DNA of 64,000 nt from positions 138,401,954 to 138,465,953 of the forward strand of contig CP136064.1 in NCBI GenBank assembly GCA_032622095.1, read 5' to 3'. This DNA comes from Siphonodentalium dalli (lineage: Eukaryota > Mollusca > Scaphopoda > Gadilida > Siphonodentaliidae). Of the stretch, positions 45,190-57,175 are shown piece after piece (positions within the stretch are counted from its first letter, which is position 1; each line of letters opens with the position of its first letter). Below the pieces are notes generated by a model. The model was given only the letters and a program-made list of their open reading frames with translations, was not told where the DNA came from and did no database searches. The position numbers and the translations under genes were made by a program.

Positions 45190-45850
45190 ACCAGGTAAAG
45201 AATGAGTAATTTATTAGGGCCCCTTCAAGTCATTTCAGTTAATTATCACATGAGGTAAACATCACCCATTGCTTGACAATAAACAAAGTTACCTCTATCT
45301 TATAAGGTGATAACAAATGCTCTTTATTGCTATAAATTATATTTGTGCGATTTTAAGTCATCTGATGTTAATGGCACTTATCCCATGACACTCCACATGT
45401 CAAATTACCCACACATTATCTGAGCTGATAATAAATGCTCTTCATTGATCATATATGTTAAGATAATTTATTAGTTCCCCTTTAAGTCACCTGAGGTCAA
45501 AGCGCCTAGCCCATGGTCAGGTGACCCATGTGTACCAATTTTCATACATATCGTCAAAGCTGATAACGAACGCTCTTTATTGTCCATCACATATGATAAT
45601 ATAATTTTAAAGTTTGCCTTTAGGGCCAATGACACATATCCAATGGTACTCCTGGGTCAATTTATCCCTACATACCGTACCAATTTCAAGTGACCAGGGT
45701 CCAACTAGTTTGGGTTTGTCATTAATTATTTAATTAATGTTATTTATTGGTGCCCCTTTGAGTTGTCTGAGGTCAATGCCACTTATCCTATGACACTCAA
45801 TTTGCCCATGTGTACCAATTTTCATCAACTCCTCTAGCCAAAATATATAT
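45190..45850 (+). repeat. Diverged ~160-bp tandem units, block 1
   Basis: Units share GCTGATAAYAAAYGCTCTTY, TTATTAGTGCCCCTTTAAGTC, ACCTGAGGTCAAWG and CACTTATCCCATGACACTC. Further units lie inverted at 46680-46870 and direct at 47080-47460 and 48140-48360. Confidence 0.75.
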
Positions 45851-46056
45851 AAAATATTTGTGTATGTGAATGTTTTTTCCATGGTGGGGGGGGGGGGGGG
45901 GTATACAGCGTTGGGAAAGATAACCAGGGGCAGATGTCGTGTACGTGTACACCTGTACCAGCCAATCTTGATACAGAGAATATCAGAAGGCATCTTTGTT
46001 GAAGACTTATAATCAGTTTTGTCCATATTTGCCAAGATAAATTATATTAACCCGTT

Positions 46057-46256
46057 TGCAGCATTAAAGATCCTGTGCCAGTGCATTCTCTTATATATGT
46101 GTCTCCCATATGGAGAATGCACTATTTTAAAAGGTTGAGGTAAATATTGTTAGGTCGAGGTATGCTCTCATATATGTGAGGATCCATATGGGAGACTCAT
46201 ATATAAGAGAATGCACACAGGATCTTTATATATGTAAGAGAATGCATTGGCACAGG
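46057..46256. mobile_element. Palindromic element with GTGCCAGTGCATTCTCTTAT
   Basis: AAAGATCCTGTGCCAGTGCA and TCTTATATATG..CTCCCATATGGA are mirrored by TCCATATGGGAGACTCATAT and AAGAGAATGCACACAGGATC, followed by a further inverted copy ATTGGCACAGG. A foldback element interrupting the 160-bp units. Confidence 0.7.
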
Positions 46257-46679
46257 GTTTTTCACAAAATTTCAAGAAGCCCCAATCATGGAAGCGTTAA
46301 TTATAAATGACCATATTGGCTCAATATTGGGAATATAACAGCAAATTTAAATAGCAAAATTGTTATTTTGTACATACATGTATATGTTTCACTGGTGTCC
46401 AAACTAGACTGAATTTTAAGGTAAATAATGTGAATGACTTGTTCATTTACAGTAAATAATACTTAATACTCCATTGGAATTAACCCTTTTATAACTAAAC
46501 AATGTGGTGAATTAGTGATAGGGTGGGGTTTATCCACTAGATACCACACCCCAATTTTTATAACAGTGGGGAATTTCATACCTGGTATATTTCAAACTAA
46601 CTATAAGTCGAAAATTTTCTGATATTTATTTTTGCATTTATACTATAGGGACTAAATGTGTTTTTTTTCTTAGTAAAAA

Positions 46680-46870
46680 AAACCCATACATGTAGATGAT
46701 CAATGAAGAGCGCTTGTTATTAGCTCAGAAGATATGTGGGATAATTTGTGCACACAGAGATAAATTGACATAGGGAGTGTCATGGGATAGTTGATATGGA
46801 CCTCAGATGACTTAAAGAGGCACTAATAATTACAAATAAAGAGCGTTTATTGTCAACTTAAAGAAAGAAA
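46680..46870 (-). repeat. ~160-bp unit, inverted block
   Basis: GATCAATGAAGAGCGCTTGT, CATGGGATAGTTGATATGGA and CCTCAGATGACTTAAAGAGG are the reverse complement of the unit at 45400-45500. Confidence 0.7.
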
Positions 46871-47079
46871 CTGTGGGAATGTGCCAAATTCTACATATTC
46901 TGGTAAAATATTTTAAAAGCAAGAGCAAAATTAAATAATTGAAATCCATATGCTCTACTTTTCTCATATTAACATTATATATACTAGATTGAACAAACTG
47001 TTAAAAAATTACACACAAAAAATTGAAGAAAATTAATCTCCAGAAAAAGTTTTCTCGAACACTATCTTTTAATTGATAA

Positions 47080-47460
47080 TGAAGTTAATAAACGCTCTTT
47101 AGTGCAAATTATTAGTGCATCTAATCTTATGTCAATGACACCTATACCATTAAACCATGGAGCTGATAACAACAATTCTCCATTGGTCATCTACATGTGT
47201 GTTAGTATAATTTATTAGTCCCGCTTAAGTCATTTGAGGTCAAAGGCGCCTATTCCATTGTATTCCCCTGGTCAGGTGAACCATATGGTGTACCAATTTT
47301 CCTACATATCGTCTATACTGATGAGGAATCCTCTGTATTGCTCATATCTGATAATATAATTATTAAATCCCTCTTTGGTGTCAATGGCACATAATAATCC
47401 ATTTGTACAAACTGGGCCAATTTACCCCGGCATAAAATGTACAGCCTTCCACCATTTTGG
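47080..47460 (+). repeat. ~160-bp units, block 3
   Basis: AACGCTCTTTAGTGCAAATT, GAGCTGATAACAACAATTCT and CGCTTAAGTCATTTGAGGTC continue the family of 45190-45850. Confidence 0.7.
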
Positions 47461-47474
47461 GTTTTTGAATTTTT

Positions 47475-48110
47475 TTAGCTCAACTTTACTTTGTAAAATT
47501 TGAGCTATTGTCATGGCTTTGTCGTCCGTGTGTGGGTGCGTGCGTGTGTATGTGCGTGATACGTCAACAATTTCCTTTAGCACGGGCTACAGGTCGTACC
47601 TTTGGTCGGATCATTATGAAATTTGTCATGGCTGTTGTCATTAACATGTAGATGGGAACGAGTCATTTTGGGATCATTTGGCAAAAAACATGGCCGCCAG
47701 CGGCCATCTTGGATTTCAAAATCCAATCCATTAGCACAAGCTACAGGTGGTACAGTTCGTCTGATCATCATGAAATTTGGCACGGATGTTAATATTGACA
47801 AGTAGATGGGAACGAGTCATTTTGGGGTAGTTCGGCCAAAAAAGATGGCCACCAGCAGCCATCTTGGATTTTACTCTTTGTATGACTAAATCCTTTGGCA
47901 CGGGCTACAGGTTGTATCTTTGGTCCGATCATCGTGAAATTTGTCATGGATGTTAACAATGACATGTAAATGGGACCGAGTCTTTTTAGGGTCATTCGGC
48001 AAAAAAAAAACATGACTGCCAGCAGCCATCTTGGATTTTACTCTTTCCATAACTACATGTAGGCCTTTCAACTTTCCACATTCCTAATAACTCCATTGAC
48101 TGTAACACAA
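47475..48110 (-). repeat. Hairpin family 1, inverted element
   Basis: Begins TTTTTTAGCTCAACTTTACT with a hairpin (47477-47506), CATGGCTTTGTCGTCCGTGT, a GT/GC-rich run, then four family-1 half-units on the minus strand (AGGTCGTACCTTTGGTCGGA, GGCCGCCAGCGGCCATCTTG). It is a compact single element, showing the 17-22.9 kb array is an expanded member of a dispersed family. Confidence 0.85.
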
Positions 48111-48139
48111 AAATTCTTCCATTGTCATTGTCATTGACA

Positions 48140-48360
48140 CTTTCATTTAATTAAAATTTGATTATTAGTGCACCTTTAAGTCACATGAGGTCAACAACAC
48201 CTATCCGATGGCACTCATCGGGTCAATTTACCACAGTGAATAAATGTTCAACTATTCAATTCCAGATGCCAATATATAATTATTTATTTAGTTAAATTAA
48301 ATATTAGTGTCTGTTTAAAGATATCTGCGCCTTTCTTATGATACTCCCAGTGTCAACATG
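48140..48360 (+). repeat. ~160-bp unit, block 4
   Basis: ATTATTAGTGCACCTTTAAG and CACATGAGGTCAACAACACC, CTATCCGATGGCACTCATCG continue the family after the inverted family-1 element. Confidence 0.6.
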
Positions 48361-48955
48361 AATCCATTTAAAAAAATAATATTTCAGGGCTTTCTTGTGA
48401 GACATATTTTAAGGTCACAACCTGTTATTTCTTCAACAAATGCCAAACATTGATTTTGATAATAGACACAAATTTTCACTTTGGTCAAGGGCTTAGGTCC
48501 AATCTTGTCTGCTGAATCTTAAATACATGGAAATATCTAGTTCTGGGTTAAATAGCCTTGATAATAGTGCAAGGATGGATACCTTAAAGGTATACATTTT
48601 ATTTCTGGTTATTGTTCGAATTAAAAAAAAATCATATTATTTTTCAGCATATAATGTATTTCCATGACAAATATTTAGCACAAATGTTAATGCATATGGA
48701 ATTATGGATTTCTATGTACTTCATCCTTTTTCTCTGCACTATTCCTAATTTCTGGAACATTTATATGAATCTGTGATAGTGCTAAACCTATATAATATCC
48801 ATGCACAAGTCAACTGTGTATGGCTTGACTGGAGGCCCAAGTGGCAGTTTTTTATCTATTGGTGTTGGGGAAACGATGGATGTCCTGTGCATAAATTTAA
48901 TAATTAGGTGTCACTTGAGTAAATAGGTGGTTGTTATATTATATTATCTTATTGT
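48361..48955. other. Unassigned sequence
   Basis: No gene or repeat recognised. Confidence 0.3.
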
Positions 48956-49233
48956 TCTTTGTCTTGTGAATTGATTTTTGTTTAAACATATTTTATTGTA
49001 ATATAATATTACACAAGGGATCGGGGCACAAGTTTTAACAACTTAAATCCGCTTCTCTCCCATATACATTTTAACATATACAAAGTAGATGACGAACATA
49101 ACATATATACAGGATGATGTATGGTGTGGTTGTGATTGCTGTCTGTCCTATCCTGCTTTTGAAATTTCATCTGAGGTAGTCAACATTTGTAACGCAAAGG
49201 AGGATCTCGCCTATATTTGTTAGCGGAGGGGGC

Positions 49234-49797
49234 CTAATTAAAACGTTTCGTTGATGAAATGTATGAATAAACAAAATGGAAAAGAATTTCATTGCGTCGA
49301 TTCGATTCTGATGATATCCCTGTGAGTAAGGAGGAAATGTTAGATATTATAAATTGGTGGGCTGCAATCTTATTGAAGAGTTCGCATCTTTCGGTAGCAT
49401 ACAGGGGGCACTCAAAGAAATAATGAAAGGCATCTTCGACTTCGTATCCACATGTGCATTTAGAGGTATCAGAGATAAAATTGTTGCACATATCTGATTT
49501 TAATTCACTACAATAGTTGCGAATTCTGCAGTGTAAAATGCTTAGTTTTCTTGGACCATTAATAAAGAATTGGGGAGGTTTCGTGGGCGGGTCAATTAAT
49601 TTCAAATTCATCTTAAATTCAGGAAGAGTACTTACATTTGTAATAGGCTTTGGTAGTTTATTCCAGGATAACGTACTTTTAGGTAAATAAGAGTTTCTGA
49701 AATGTTCTGTATGCGAACGGTATGAATATAATTTGTCAGGTTCGCGCATATCATATCGATTACTGGCAACTTGTCTTGATCGGGGGTGGCAACATGG
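49234..49797 (-). pseudogene. LINE-C segment 3: C-terminal region with CCHC-like motif
   Basis: The true frame can be followed from HPRSRQVASNRYDMREPDKL, ahead of the first ATG (MREPDKL), through LSWNKLPKPITN (the WNxLP motif of LINE C-termini) to CTCGYEVEDAFHYFFECPLY. There the spacing C-x-C-x8-H-x4-C resembles the nucleic-acid-binding Cys/His motif at the end of many LINE polyproteins. It is one frame off from segment 2 owing to an indel around 49760-49800. Confidence 0.88.
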
Positions 49798-51280
49798 GCG
49801 TGAGGTAATTGGGGACTTGGTTGTTTATTATTTTAAACATGGTGTGCAACTCGTGGAGTTCTCGTCGAATTTCAAGCCTTGACCATCCTACTTCGTCAAA
49901 CAAGCGATTTATATCTACGGAACGCGTTAATCCTGTTACTATTCTTGCAGCATCCTTGTGTATGTCATCGAACTTTTTTAATAAGTAATCTGTTGCTGTG
50001 CCCCACACTACATCGGCATAGTCTATAATTGGTAATATATATGCTGTGTATATTTTTTCAAGCGACTTTCGGTCTAGGTCGTACTTCAGTCTTCTTAATT
50101 GTGAGAGACGAGATGTTGCTTTGTTTGCTATTGTATTTATATGAGTGTTCCAGTTCAGATTCGATTGTATTTCAAGTCCAAGATGTTTGTGTGAGTTTGT
50201 AAATAATACATTTTCTTGTTCGAGTTTTAAATTCGGGGTCACGTTGTTATTTGTAAGGGAAAAGGAAATTGCCCTAGTTTTCGTTGGGTTAAATTTAACT
50301 AGCCATTTATTTGCCCAGTCTGCGACTCTTTCAAGGTCATCGTTCATGTTCTTGGTTAGGAAATCGATGTCATAATGGGTAGTCATAAGGCAAGTATCGT
50401 CCGCGTACATTCTTGTGGTTGCATTAATGTGATCAGGGAGGTCGTTTATGTAAACTAAAAATAGGAAAGGGCCAATAATTGAGCCTTGAGGGACACCCGC
50501 TGGGATAACTTCAAAATTTGAGAAGGAGTTGTTCACTAAGACCCTTTGTTTGCGATTGAACAGATAATCTTTTAGCCATTCTAAGAGATTTCCAGAGACT
50601 CCATATTGTTCCAATTTATATAGCAGCCCCCTGTGCCATACTCTCTCGAATGCCTTTGATATATCAAAAAATACTGCACTTGTATAGAGGCTGTTGTCGA
50701 GACTATGGCACATGTTGTGATATAGTTCTAATAACTGGTATGTTGTACTATGGCCAGGGAGGAAGCCAGACTGGTGATTATATAACAAATTATTTTCCGT
50801 GAAGTATGTCATAATATGTTGTATGACCACTTTTTCGAAGATTTTGCCTAATGTCGGAAGGAGAGATATTGGACGGTAATTTGCGGAATCGGCTGGGTCG
50901 CCTTTTTTGAAGATAGGGATGACGTTTGCCTTTTTCCAGGTCATTGGAAACTTACCAAGATCCAATGATTTTTTATAAATTATTAATAGGGGGATTGCGA
51001 TATTTTCGGCAGTACTATGCAACATTTTTGGGCTGATGCTATCGTGACCATACGCCTTATTTAAATTTAATGATTTTATAGCGCACACGATACTTTGATA
51101 TGTGATTGGGATTTCGGATAGTATGTTATTGGATCTACGAGGGAAATAAGGGAGATTTTTGGCATCGTCTTGTATAGTGGCATTAGAAATGAATCTTGCG
51201 TTGAGACACCTAGCTTTTTCATAATCATCGGTTGCATATGATTTCCCTTCCATTGATACGTTGCCATTGGGGCTATACAT
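49760..51280 (-). pseudogene. LINE-C segment 2: reverse transcriptase
   Basis: A 506-codon frame covering the RT domain. It contains KAYGHDSISPKML (~75-87), WKKANVIPIFKKGD (115-128), NYRPISLL (134-141), FFDISKAFERVWH with the first catalytic Asp at 206, AGVPQGSIIGPFLFLVYIND (261-280) and YADD (292-295) with the paired catalytic Asps. Thumb and C-terminal motifs include HLGLEI, LRRLKYDL, DYADVVWG and the KDAARIVTGL helix. The active site is intact. The start is not a true start codon context but the frame continuation of segment 1 after a one-base loss. The frame ends after PPPIKTSCQ, out of register with segment 3. Confidence 0.92.
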
Positions 51281-52602
51281 TTGTTAAGTAGATAATTCAT
51301 AATATGCCAGAAATCGCGGGGAGTGGGGGTTTCATTTATTTTCTCCTCAAGTTTAGTTTCGAATTGCGATTTTGCATACTTTTTCATGTTGTTAACTTTA
51401 TTTCTAATATCCTTGTATTTTCTCCAAGTGTGCTCTGAATTTCGTTTGAGTGCTATTGATCTGAGTCTATCGCGACGTCGTATTTCTCTCCGTATGTCGG
51501 AATTAAACCAGAATTTGTCCTTTGTCCTTATCGTCACTGTCATTTTGGGGATTGATTGTTTCATTATTTTAATAAATCTCTCGGTAAATAAGCTTACTGC
51601 ATCGTTTATGTCATTTACTGGTTGCAGCAATTCATGCCATTTGCTCTCATTTATTAAGATATTCGCTTTTTGAAAATCTGCATTTTTATAGTTCCAGATA
51701 GTTCTTGTGAAAGAGGTCGCATGCAATTGATCAAATGAAATTGTCGCGTAAACAGCGTAATGATCAGACAATTCAAGATTTAGAACGTCAGCGTCCCGGA
51801 CACTCAAGTTATTACTCACGATTATAGGATCGAGTAGGGTGCTGGTTCTAGTGGTAACTCTAGTTGGGGTTTTTATTACGTCCTTAAGTGTATAGAAATC
51901 AATAATATTTTTGAGTTTGGAAGTGGGGCATAGTAGATTGGAGTTAAAATCTCCAAGTAGAATTATATTTTGGGAGACATCTAGTGCCTTAGATATGGAC
52001 AAATCTAGCAGATCCCAATAGTTCGATCGGCAATATTGATCTGATCGATACGATAAGCATAGCAAAATATGTTGTGATTTTGAGACAATGTCAAACCATA
52101 GCATTGAAGAAGTATCGGTTTCTAAATCGTTTCTCCTTTTGAAGACCAGATGAGAGGAGACGTATACGCATAGTCCACCACCGTAGGAATCTCGATCAAG
52201 TCGGATAGGGGGACTGAATTTATCAATCTCTAGTCTATCGGAGGGGTAAGAGGGGTCAAGGTGAGTTTCGGTGAAACATAGGATATCGAAGTCATTTATC
52301 ATATCGGCTATCTTTTCCAGTTTATGTCTTATGCTCCGTACATTATAATGGAATACTGTTAATGTGTTGCCTTCGTGTACAGTTTTATGGCTTGGGCTGG
52401 GCCCTGGGTTGCTGTGTACCGATTCGGAGCATAACAAAAGCATTGATATGACCAGAAGAATTAGAGGGAGATTTATTCTTAATCCTTGAGGTATCTTATA
52501 AATTCTATGGGTTTTCGTACTTAATGGTGAGTGGCGAGTAGAAAGCCTCCCTGAATTGAATACGCCAGTCGCGATGCGGTGCTGCAGTGGCGATATTCCC
52601 AT
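51279..52602 (-). pseudogene. LINE-C segment 1: 2A-like leader and APE endonuclease
   Basis: ATG at 52602 directly follows a TAA of an upstream frame. Residues ~45-59 are hydrophobic (LPLILLVISMLLLCS), followed by SVHSNPGP at 61-68, a 2A-like ending. The endonuclease covers ~81-290: HYNVRS (N87), FTETHLD (E112), SYGGG (140-143), LGDFNSN (D218, N220), TRTSTLLDP and LSDHYA (D280, H281), so all major catalytic motifs are present. The linker to RT contains RREIRRRDRL and FWHIMNYLLN. The frame fails near residue 441 through loss of one A in AACAAATG at about 51280. The annotated open frame continues to 51076 out of frame. Confidence 0.9.
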
Positions 52603-52650
52603 TTAGGTTGGAAAAAGGAACAGTTTCGGCGGCACCGGAGCGAGACTGGC

Positions 52651-54500
52651 GTACATTGGATACAAATATTTAAATATGTCGTGTTGGAGCGGATGGGAGG
52701 ATGACAGCGCAAAGTGGAAAATGTGATTGTCGGATATCAGTATCGGCCTATTGTTGATAGAAAACATGATGAAAACATGAACAAACATGAGAGAAACATG
52801 AGAATGATAACTGTACATAATAATGGTGTGAATTATGAGGTGAAGATGTATCAATAACATGTGAAGTATGCATAGACCGGGTCGAGTATTTCGTTTTGGA
52901 ACGGGAAGGAGAAAGTTATTGTGTCGCTTTGGGTCTCGTATTTTGAAAGATCGAGGCCTATACTTGAGCTTCATATGCTGAGCCATTGATATATAAAATG
53001 CGATGTACAGAGGCGGCCGACTATGGCAGAATACATTAATATGCATAGGCCTACCCGGACCTGTCCGCAAAGCATACGTTAGTTCAGACCGCGAAGATAA
53101 TTTTTCATGAGCATTCCGTTTTGACGAGGCTAGTGTTTGTTTGTGCTTCTGGGCTCCCGTTGTTTTGTCTACTCGGCTGTTAAATTGGCTGAAAGAGTGA
53201 TCATGCCACACCACTGTGCCAACGACCTTGGCCTTGGTATAGAGTGCCGAATTACACTCACATATTAGATTTAATGTTTTGCAAAAAGTATTACTAGGTA
53301 TTCCAGCATATGCCATGCTTCAAACGCATAGACAAACGTTGAAGACAAACTTGTCGATCAGTACTAATTGATGTGCTGATCTTTCGATCCAAGCTCACGT
53401 GGCGAGGGGACTGAACTCTGTTTGCAGCTTGCTTTCGATCACTATACCGTACCAAGGGGAAAAACTCTATCTTACATGTCTGAAAGTTGGTAGTGTGGCA
53501 AGATCCTTCTGTCAGCGTTAATTTGTTGTGACTTTTACCACGTGATTTCAAAGTTCACGAGTGCTGGACCATTGTTGGATTTCTTTGAAATGTTAAAAAA
53601 GCTCAGGTCGAGTAAGTAATTCAGGCCTGGATATTAAGTAATGTTTATTGCTGACCTCACACGTATTATATGTGACGCAAGTGTGTGCCTCTGTAGCAAT
53701 TATATGTTAGAGAGCCCAAAGCGACTTAAAATTTGTAGGTTTCTGTGCGATAGAAAATGGATGAATACAGTATGCAGTGGAAATTGTTGGCGTGGTGACT
53801 TTGTCGCGGGGGTGTTGTGACTTGTAGTCAGCTGCAGGTCAATCAATCTTTGCCAATCAGCTGATGTCAGTATTGATTTTGTGATTGATTGAGGATAACT
53901 CTTCAAAATGAGATCTTAGCCCACCAAATGTGCTTATAGTTGGTACAATGATCCAGCTTAATATCATGAATATCCATGCTTTTGACCAGCAAGGGCCATT
54001 ATGGTAAACATACAGTTAGAATAGCCACTGGGTCCATACCTGTATGGTGATTTGTATAGGATTTTGCCTACTGCAGTGGCAATGTAACAGTATGCTGTGG
54101 GGCAGATGTTGGATTAAATCAGCCAAGTTATACACGTTTTTGGTCATGAAGAAATACTATATACATCTAAAATTCCCTGGATCTGTATTTTTGATGAAAT
54201 CTTCAAAGTCTAGTGCATTTATGAGAACAAATGGCAAACCCAGAGTAACATGTCATGTCCCCTGGATATCTCCCCCACCCTGGACATTTCCCTCCTGGAT
54301 ATCATCCCACCCCACCTATAAATAACAAAATTGACTCCTTTTATATTGTTTGATCCTGAAATGGCCAGAACAAATACTTTTTGAGATTTAATTATATTTT
54401 TTAAATATATTTTATATATATTTTTTTTTTCCAAGTGAGAATTATTTTTTTACTCAGTGGTTACTGATATTGTTTTATCCTGAAATGGCCAGCAAAATGT
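52651..54500. other. LINE-C 5' side and unassigned sequence
   Basis: The 237-codon minus-strand frame 52603-53316 is long but His/Leu/Ile-rich with no ORF1 features (no RRM, CCHC or coiled coil). I regard it as probable LINE 5' UTR. The stop/start arrangement TAAATG at its junction with segment 1 is noted. Nothing recognisable is at 53560-54500. Confidence 0.35.
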
Positions 54501-55100
54501 TTTTAGCTCACCTGAGACAAAGTCTCCGGTGGAGCTATAGTCATCACTCCTCGTCCGTCGTCCGTCCGTCTGTCCGTCTGTCTGTCTGTCCGTCTGTCCG
54601 TCCGTCAATTTTTTAAAAACATCTTCTCCTCTGAAACCATCATACCGTATTGGTTCATATTTGGTGTGGATGTTCCCTAGGTGACTCTCATTCAGATTTG
54701 TTCAAATGAGGTCACTGGGTCAAATAGTTGCGAAGCCAGGGCCATAACTCTATTCCTCCATAGTAATTCTTACAACGACTTCTTGTTCAGAACCATTGGG
54801 CCGATTTAGCTAATATTTGGTATGGAGGGTCTTTGGGTCACTGGTGTTCAGATTTGTTCAAATGAGGTCACCCGGTCAATTAGTTGAGAAACCAGGGCCA
54901 TAACTCATAGTGATTCTTACAATGACTTCTTCTAAAAAATATTTGGCCGATTTAGCTTATATTTGGTACATAGATACCTTGGATGACTGGGGTTCAGATT
55001 TGTTCAAATGGGGTCACTGGGTCAAATAGGGGCAGAGCCAGGGACATAACTTTAAAAACAAAAAAAATTATTTTTGCATTTTGACCTTTAATTTTTGTTT
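54501..55100 (+). repeat. Hairpin family 2, element 1
   Basis: TTTTAGCTCACCTGAGACAA with hairpin AGCTCACCTGAGAC|AAA|GTCTCCGGTGGAGCT (54505-54535), then GTCATCACTCCTCGTCCGTC and a CGTCCGTCTGTCCG run, then three ~160-bp units containing TTCATATTTGGTGTGGATGT, CAGATTTGTTCAAATGAGGT and CAGGGCCATAACTC. Confidence 0.85.
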
Positions 55101-55580
55101 AGGACACATCACAGCCTCATATTTCTTACCTAGATTTTTCTTAGCATGTTCTTCATCTGTATGGATTTTGGTATTGTTTATTTAACCCCTTCCACTCTTG
55201 TTTTGATATAGAATTCATCCAAGACAGGATTACTCAAACATTTTTCATCTGATCAACACCAAATTTGGTATATGAATTTTTGACACTTATATACAGATCA
55301 AGTTAAAATATGGGTTTGATCCGATATATTTTAACAGAGTTATGGCCCTTTATAATTCAGACCTCTTTGCTATGCACTATTAATTTTTAAGAGAACACTG
55401 AAGCCTGCATTATTGAAAAAGCCAATTTATCATAGTGTGGTCACCCGATATTCTTGCTTCAGACTGCTTGCTTCAGACCAGTTTGCCATCTGTCATTACA
55501 TGACATGACATTAGCTAAACAACTATTCTACCAGTCTACAATGAATAGTCCATTGTTCATTTCTCCAAGCCTGGACATAG
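55101..55580. other. Loose repeat relatives, otherwise unassigned
   Basis: CACCAAATTTGGTATATGAA and GAGTTATGGCCCTTTATAAT resemble the 11668-11895 repeat. No gene. Confidence 0.35.
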
Positions 55581-55584
55581 TGTG

Positions 55585-57175
55585 TCTGACATTTGCAGAA
55601 TGAAGTCCCCAGATGGTGAATTTAGTGTTGCTACCCCATACAGCAGGCTAGCATCACCAAATACACCCTCAATTACCTTATTCTGATTAGGCCTCATCTT
55701 CTGGGACAATTTTTTTTAAACATTTGAAAAAAAGTGACACCATTATATATAACATCTGCAGAGTTATGAAACTTTACTCTTTAATGAAATTATGGAAACA
55801 TTCCACCCTCCCCCCACCCACCCCCTCCCACATGGCCCAGGCTCAACCCTGCCATCAACCAACATCCCTTCCAAGCCATATCACCTCTCAATTTAATACC
55901 TCTTCTCACCACAGAGGCATATATATCTGTAAAGGTACAGGTCATTAATTATATAAACTGGCCAGATGACATGTATTATTCTAATCTAAACATATCTGTA
56001 GCAATTTAACAACAAACTGGTGCTTCCATTCAATGTTAGGTGATGACTGACATTCAATGATACTGTGAATGGCTTTGATTTCTTCAAGTCTGGAAATAGT
56101 GTGTCTGACATTTACATAGTGAGGTCCCCAGATGGTGAATTTAGTGTTGCTACCCCATACAGCATGCTAGCATCACCAAATACACCCGCCAGGGACCTAA
56201 TTCTGCTTAGTCCTCATCTTCTGGGAAGTATCCTAAGTATCAAATTGACAGTTTGATTTAGTCACTTTTTCCACCTGTTCAGTTTCAATGTCCCCCTAAT
56301 TTGCAGAAGATAAAATGCATAATTGAGGTGCTCAATGGGTGTGTATCACCAACTTCAACTGTAGGACTTCATTGATTTAGTCACTTTTTTCCACCTGTTC
56401 AGTTTCAATGTCCCCCTAATTTGCAGAAGATAAAATGCATAATTGAGGTGCTCAATGGGTGTGTATCACCAACTTCAACTGTAGGACTTCAATCTGTTCC
56501 TTGGTTTTATTGGCCATTGAGGCCTAATCAGATTGAGGATGAATTTGGTGATGCTAGCCTGCCTTACAGAATATTGTCATTAAATCCACATTTTTGGGAC
56601 CTAATTCTGCAAATGTCAGACATACTAAATTTAGGTTTGGCCATTTCATATTATTGTTTTAATCACCACTTATCCAGATGAAATCATACGACTAATATTC
56701 AAAGAAAAATGGGGGGGGGGGTATATATTGGATTAAATTTGTTTTCTATCTGGCATTTGCAGAATGAGGTCCCCAGAGGGTGAATTTAGTTATGCTACCC
56801 TGCACAGCAGTCTAGCATCACCAAATACACTAGCCAGGGTCCTCATTCTGCTTAGGCCTCATCTTCTGGGAAGTATATAGGCACTTAAATTGACATTTTT
56901 ACTTACTTTAGCCCTTATGTTTAGTTTCTATATCCCCTAATTTGTGAATATAAAATGCATAATTGAGGTGGCCAATGGGTGCACATCACCAACTTTAACT
57001 GGAGAACTTCAATCTAATGCTATGTCTCCCATAGCAGTTGAGGCCTACACAGAATGAGGTCCCCAGAGGGTGAATTTGGTGATGCTAGCCCGCATTGCAG
57101 GATTGTGTCATTAAATTCACCCTTTGGGGACCTCATTCTGCAAATGTCAGACAATTTGTTCAGGCTTGTCTGTTA
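55585..57175. repeat. Repeats around GCAGAATGAGGTCCCCAGA
   Basis: AGAATGAGGTCCCCAGAGGG plus GTGAATTTAGTGATGCTA occurs at about 55600, 56126, 56760 and 57053. Inverted partners (CACCCTTTGGGGACCTCATT, CTGCAAATGTCAGAC) are at 57118-57150 and more weakly at 56590-56620. The four modules look like ends of one or more foldback elements. TTAGGCCTCATCTTCTGGGA follows three of them. Confidence 0.65.
56255..56491 (+). repeat. Near-identical 119-bp tandem duplication
   Basis: GATTTAGTCACTTTTTCCAC through AACTGTAGGACTTCA occurs twice (56255-56373 and 56374-56491). The visible differences are one extra T in copy 2 and the junction bases. A very recent duplication, or an assembly duplication. Confidence 0.92.

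Larger units (their letters stand above)
48960..52650 (-). mobile_element. LINE-C, near-complete APE-type non-LTR retrotransposon
   Basis: A minus-strand element with one polyprotein of roughly 1,100 residues: leader with 2A-like motif, APE endonuclease, RT and a C-terminal cysteine/histidine region. Two frameshifts separate three open segments. The 3' region below 49234 has AATAAAATATG near 48990, a possible polyadenylation signal. It belongs with the APE-type (Jockey/CR1/L2/I-like) LINEs; the clade cannot be decided by eye. The 5' UTR is probably upstream of 52602, where a 237-codon frame lacks recognisable ORF1 domains. LINE-B and LINE-D are relatives. Confidence 0.9.

Noticed and set aside
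52603-53316. LINE ORF1 protein
   Set aside because: The 237-codon frame lacks RRM, CCHC, PHD or coiled-coil features and is biased to His/Leu/Ile; kept only as a low-interest finding.
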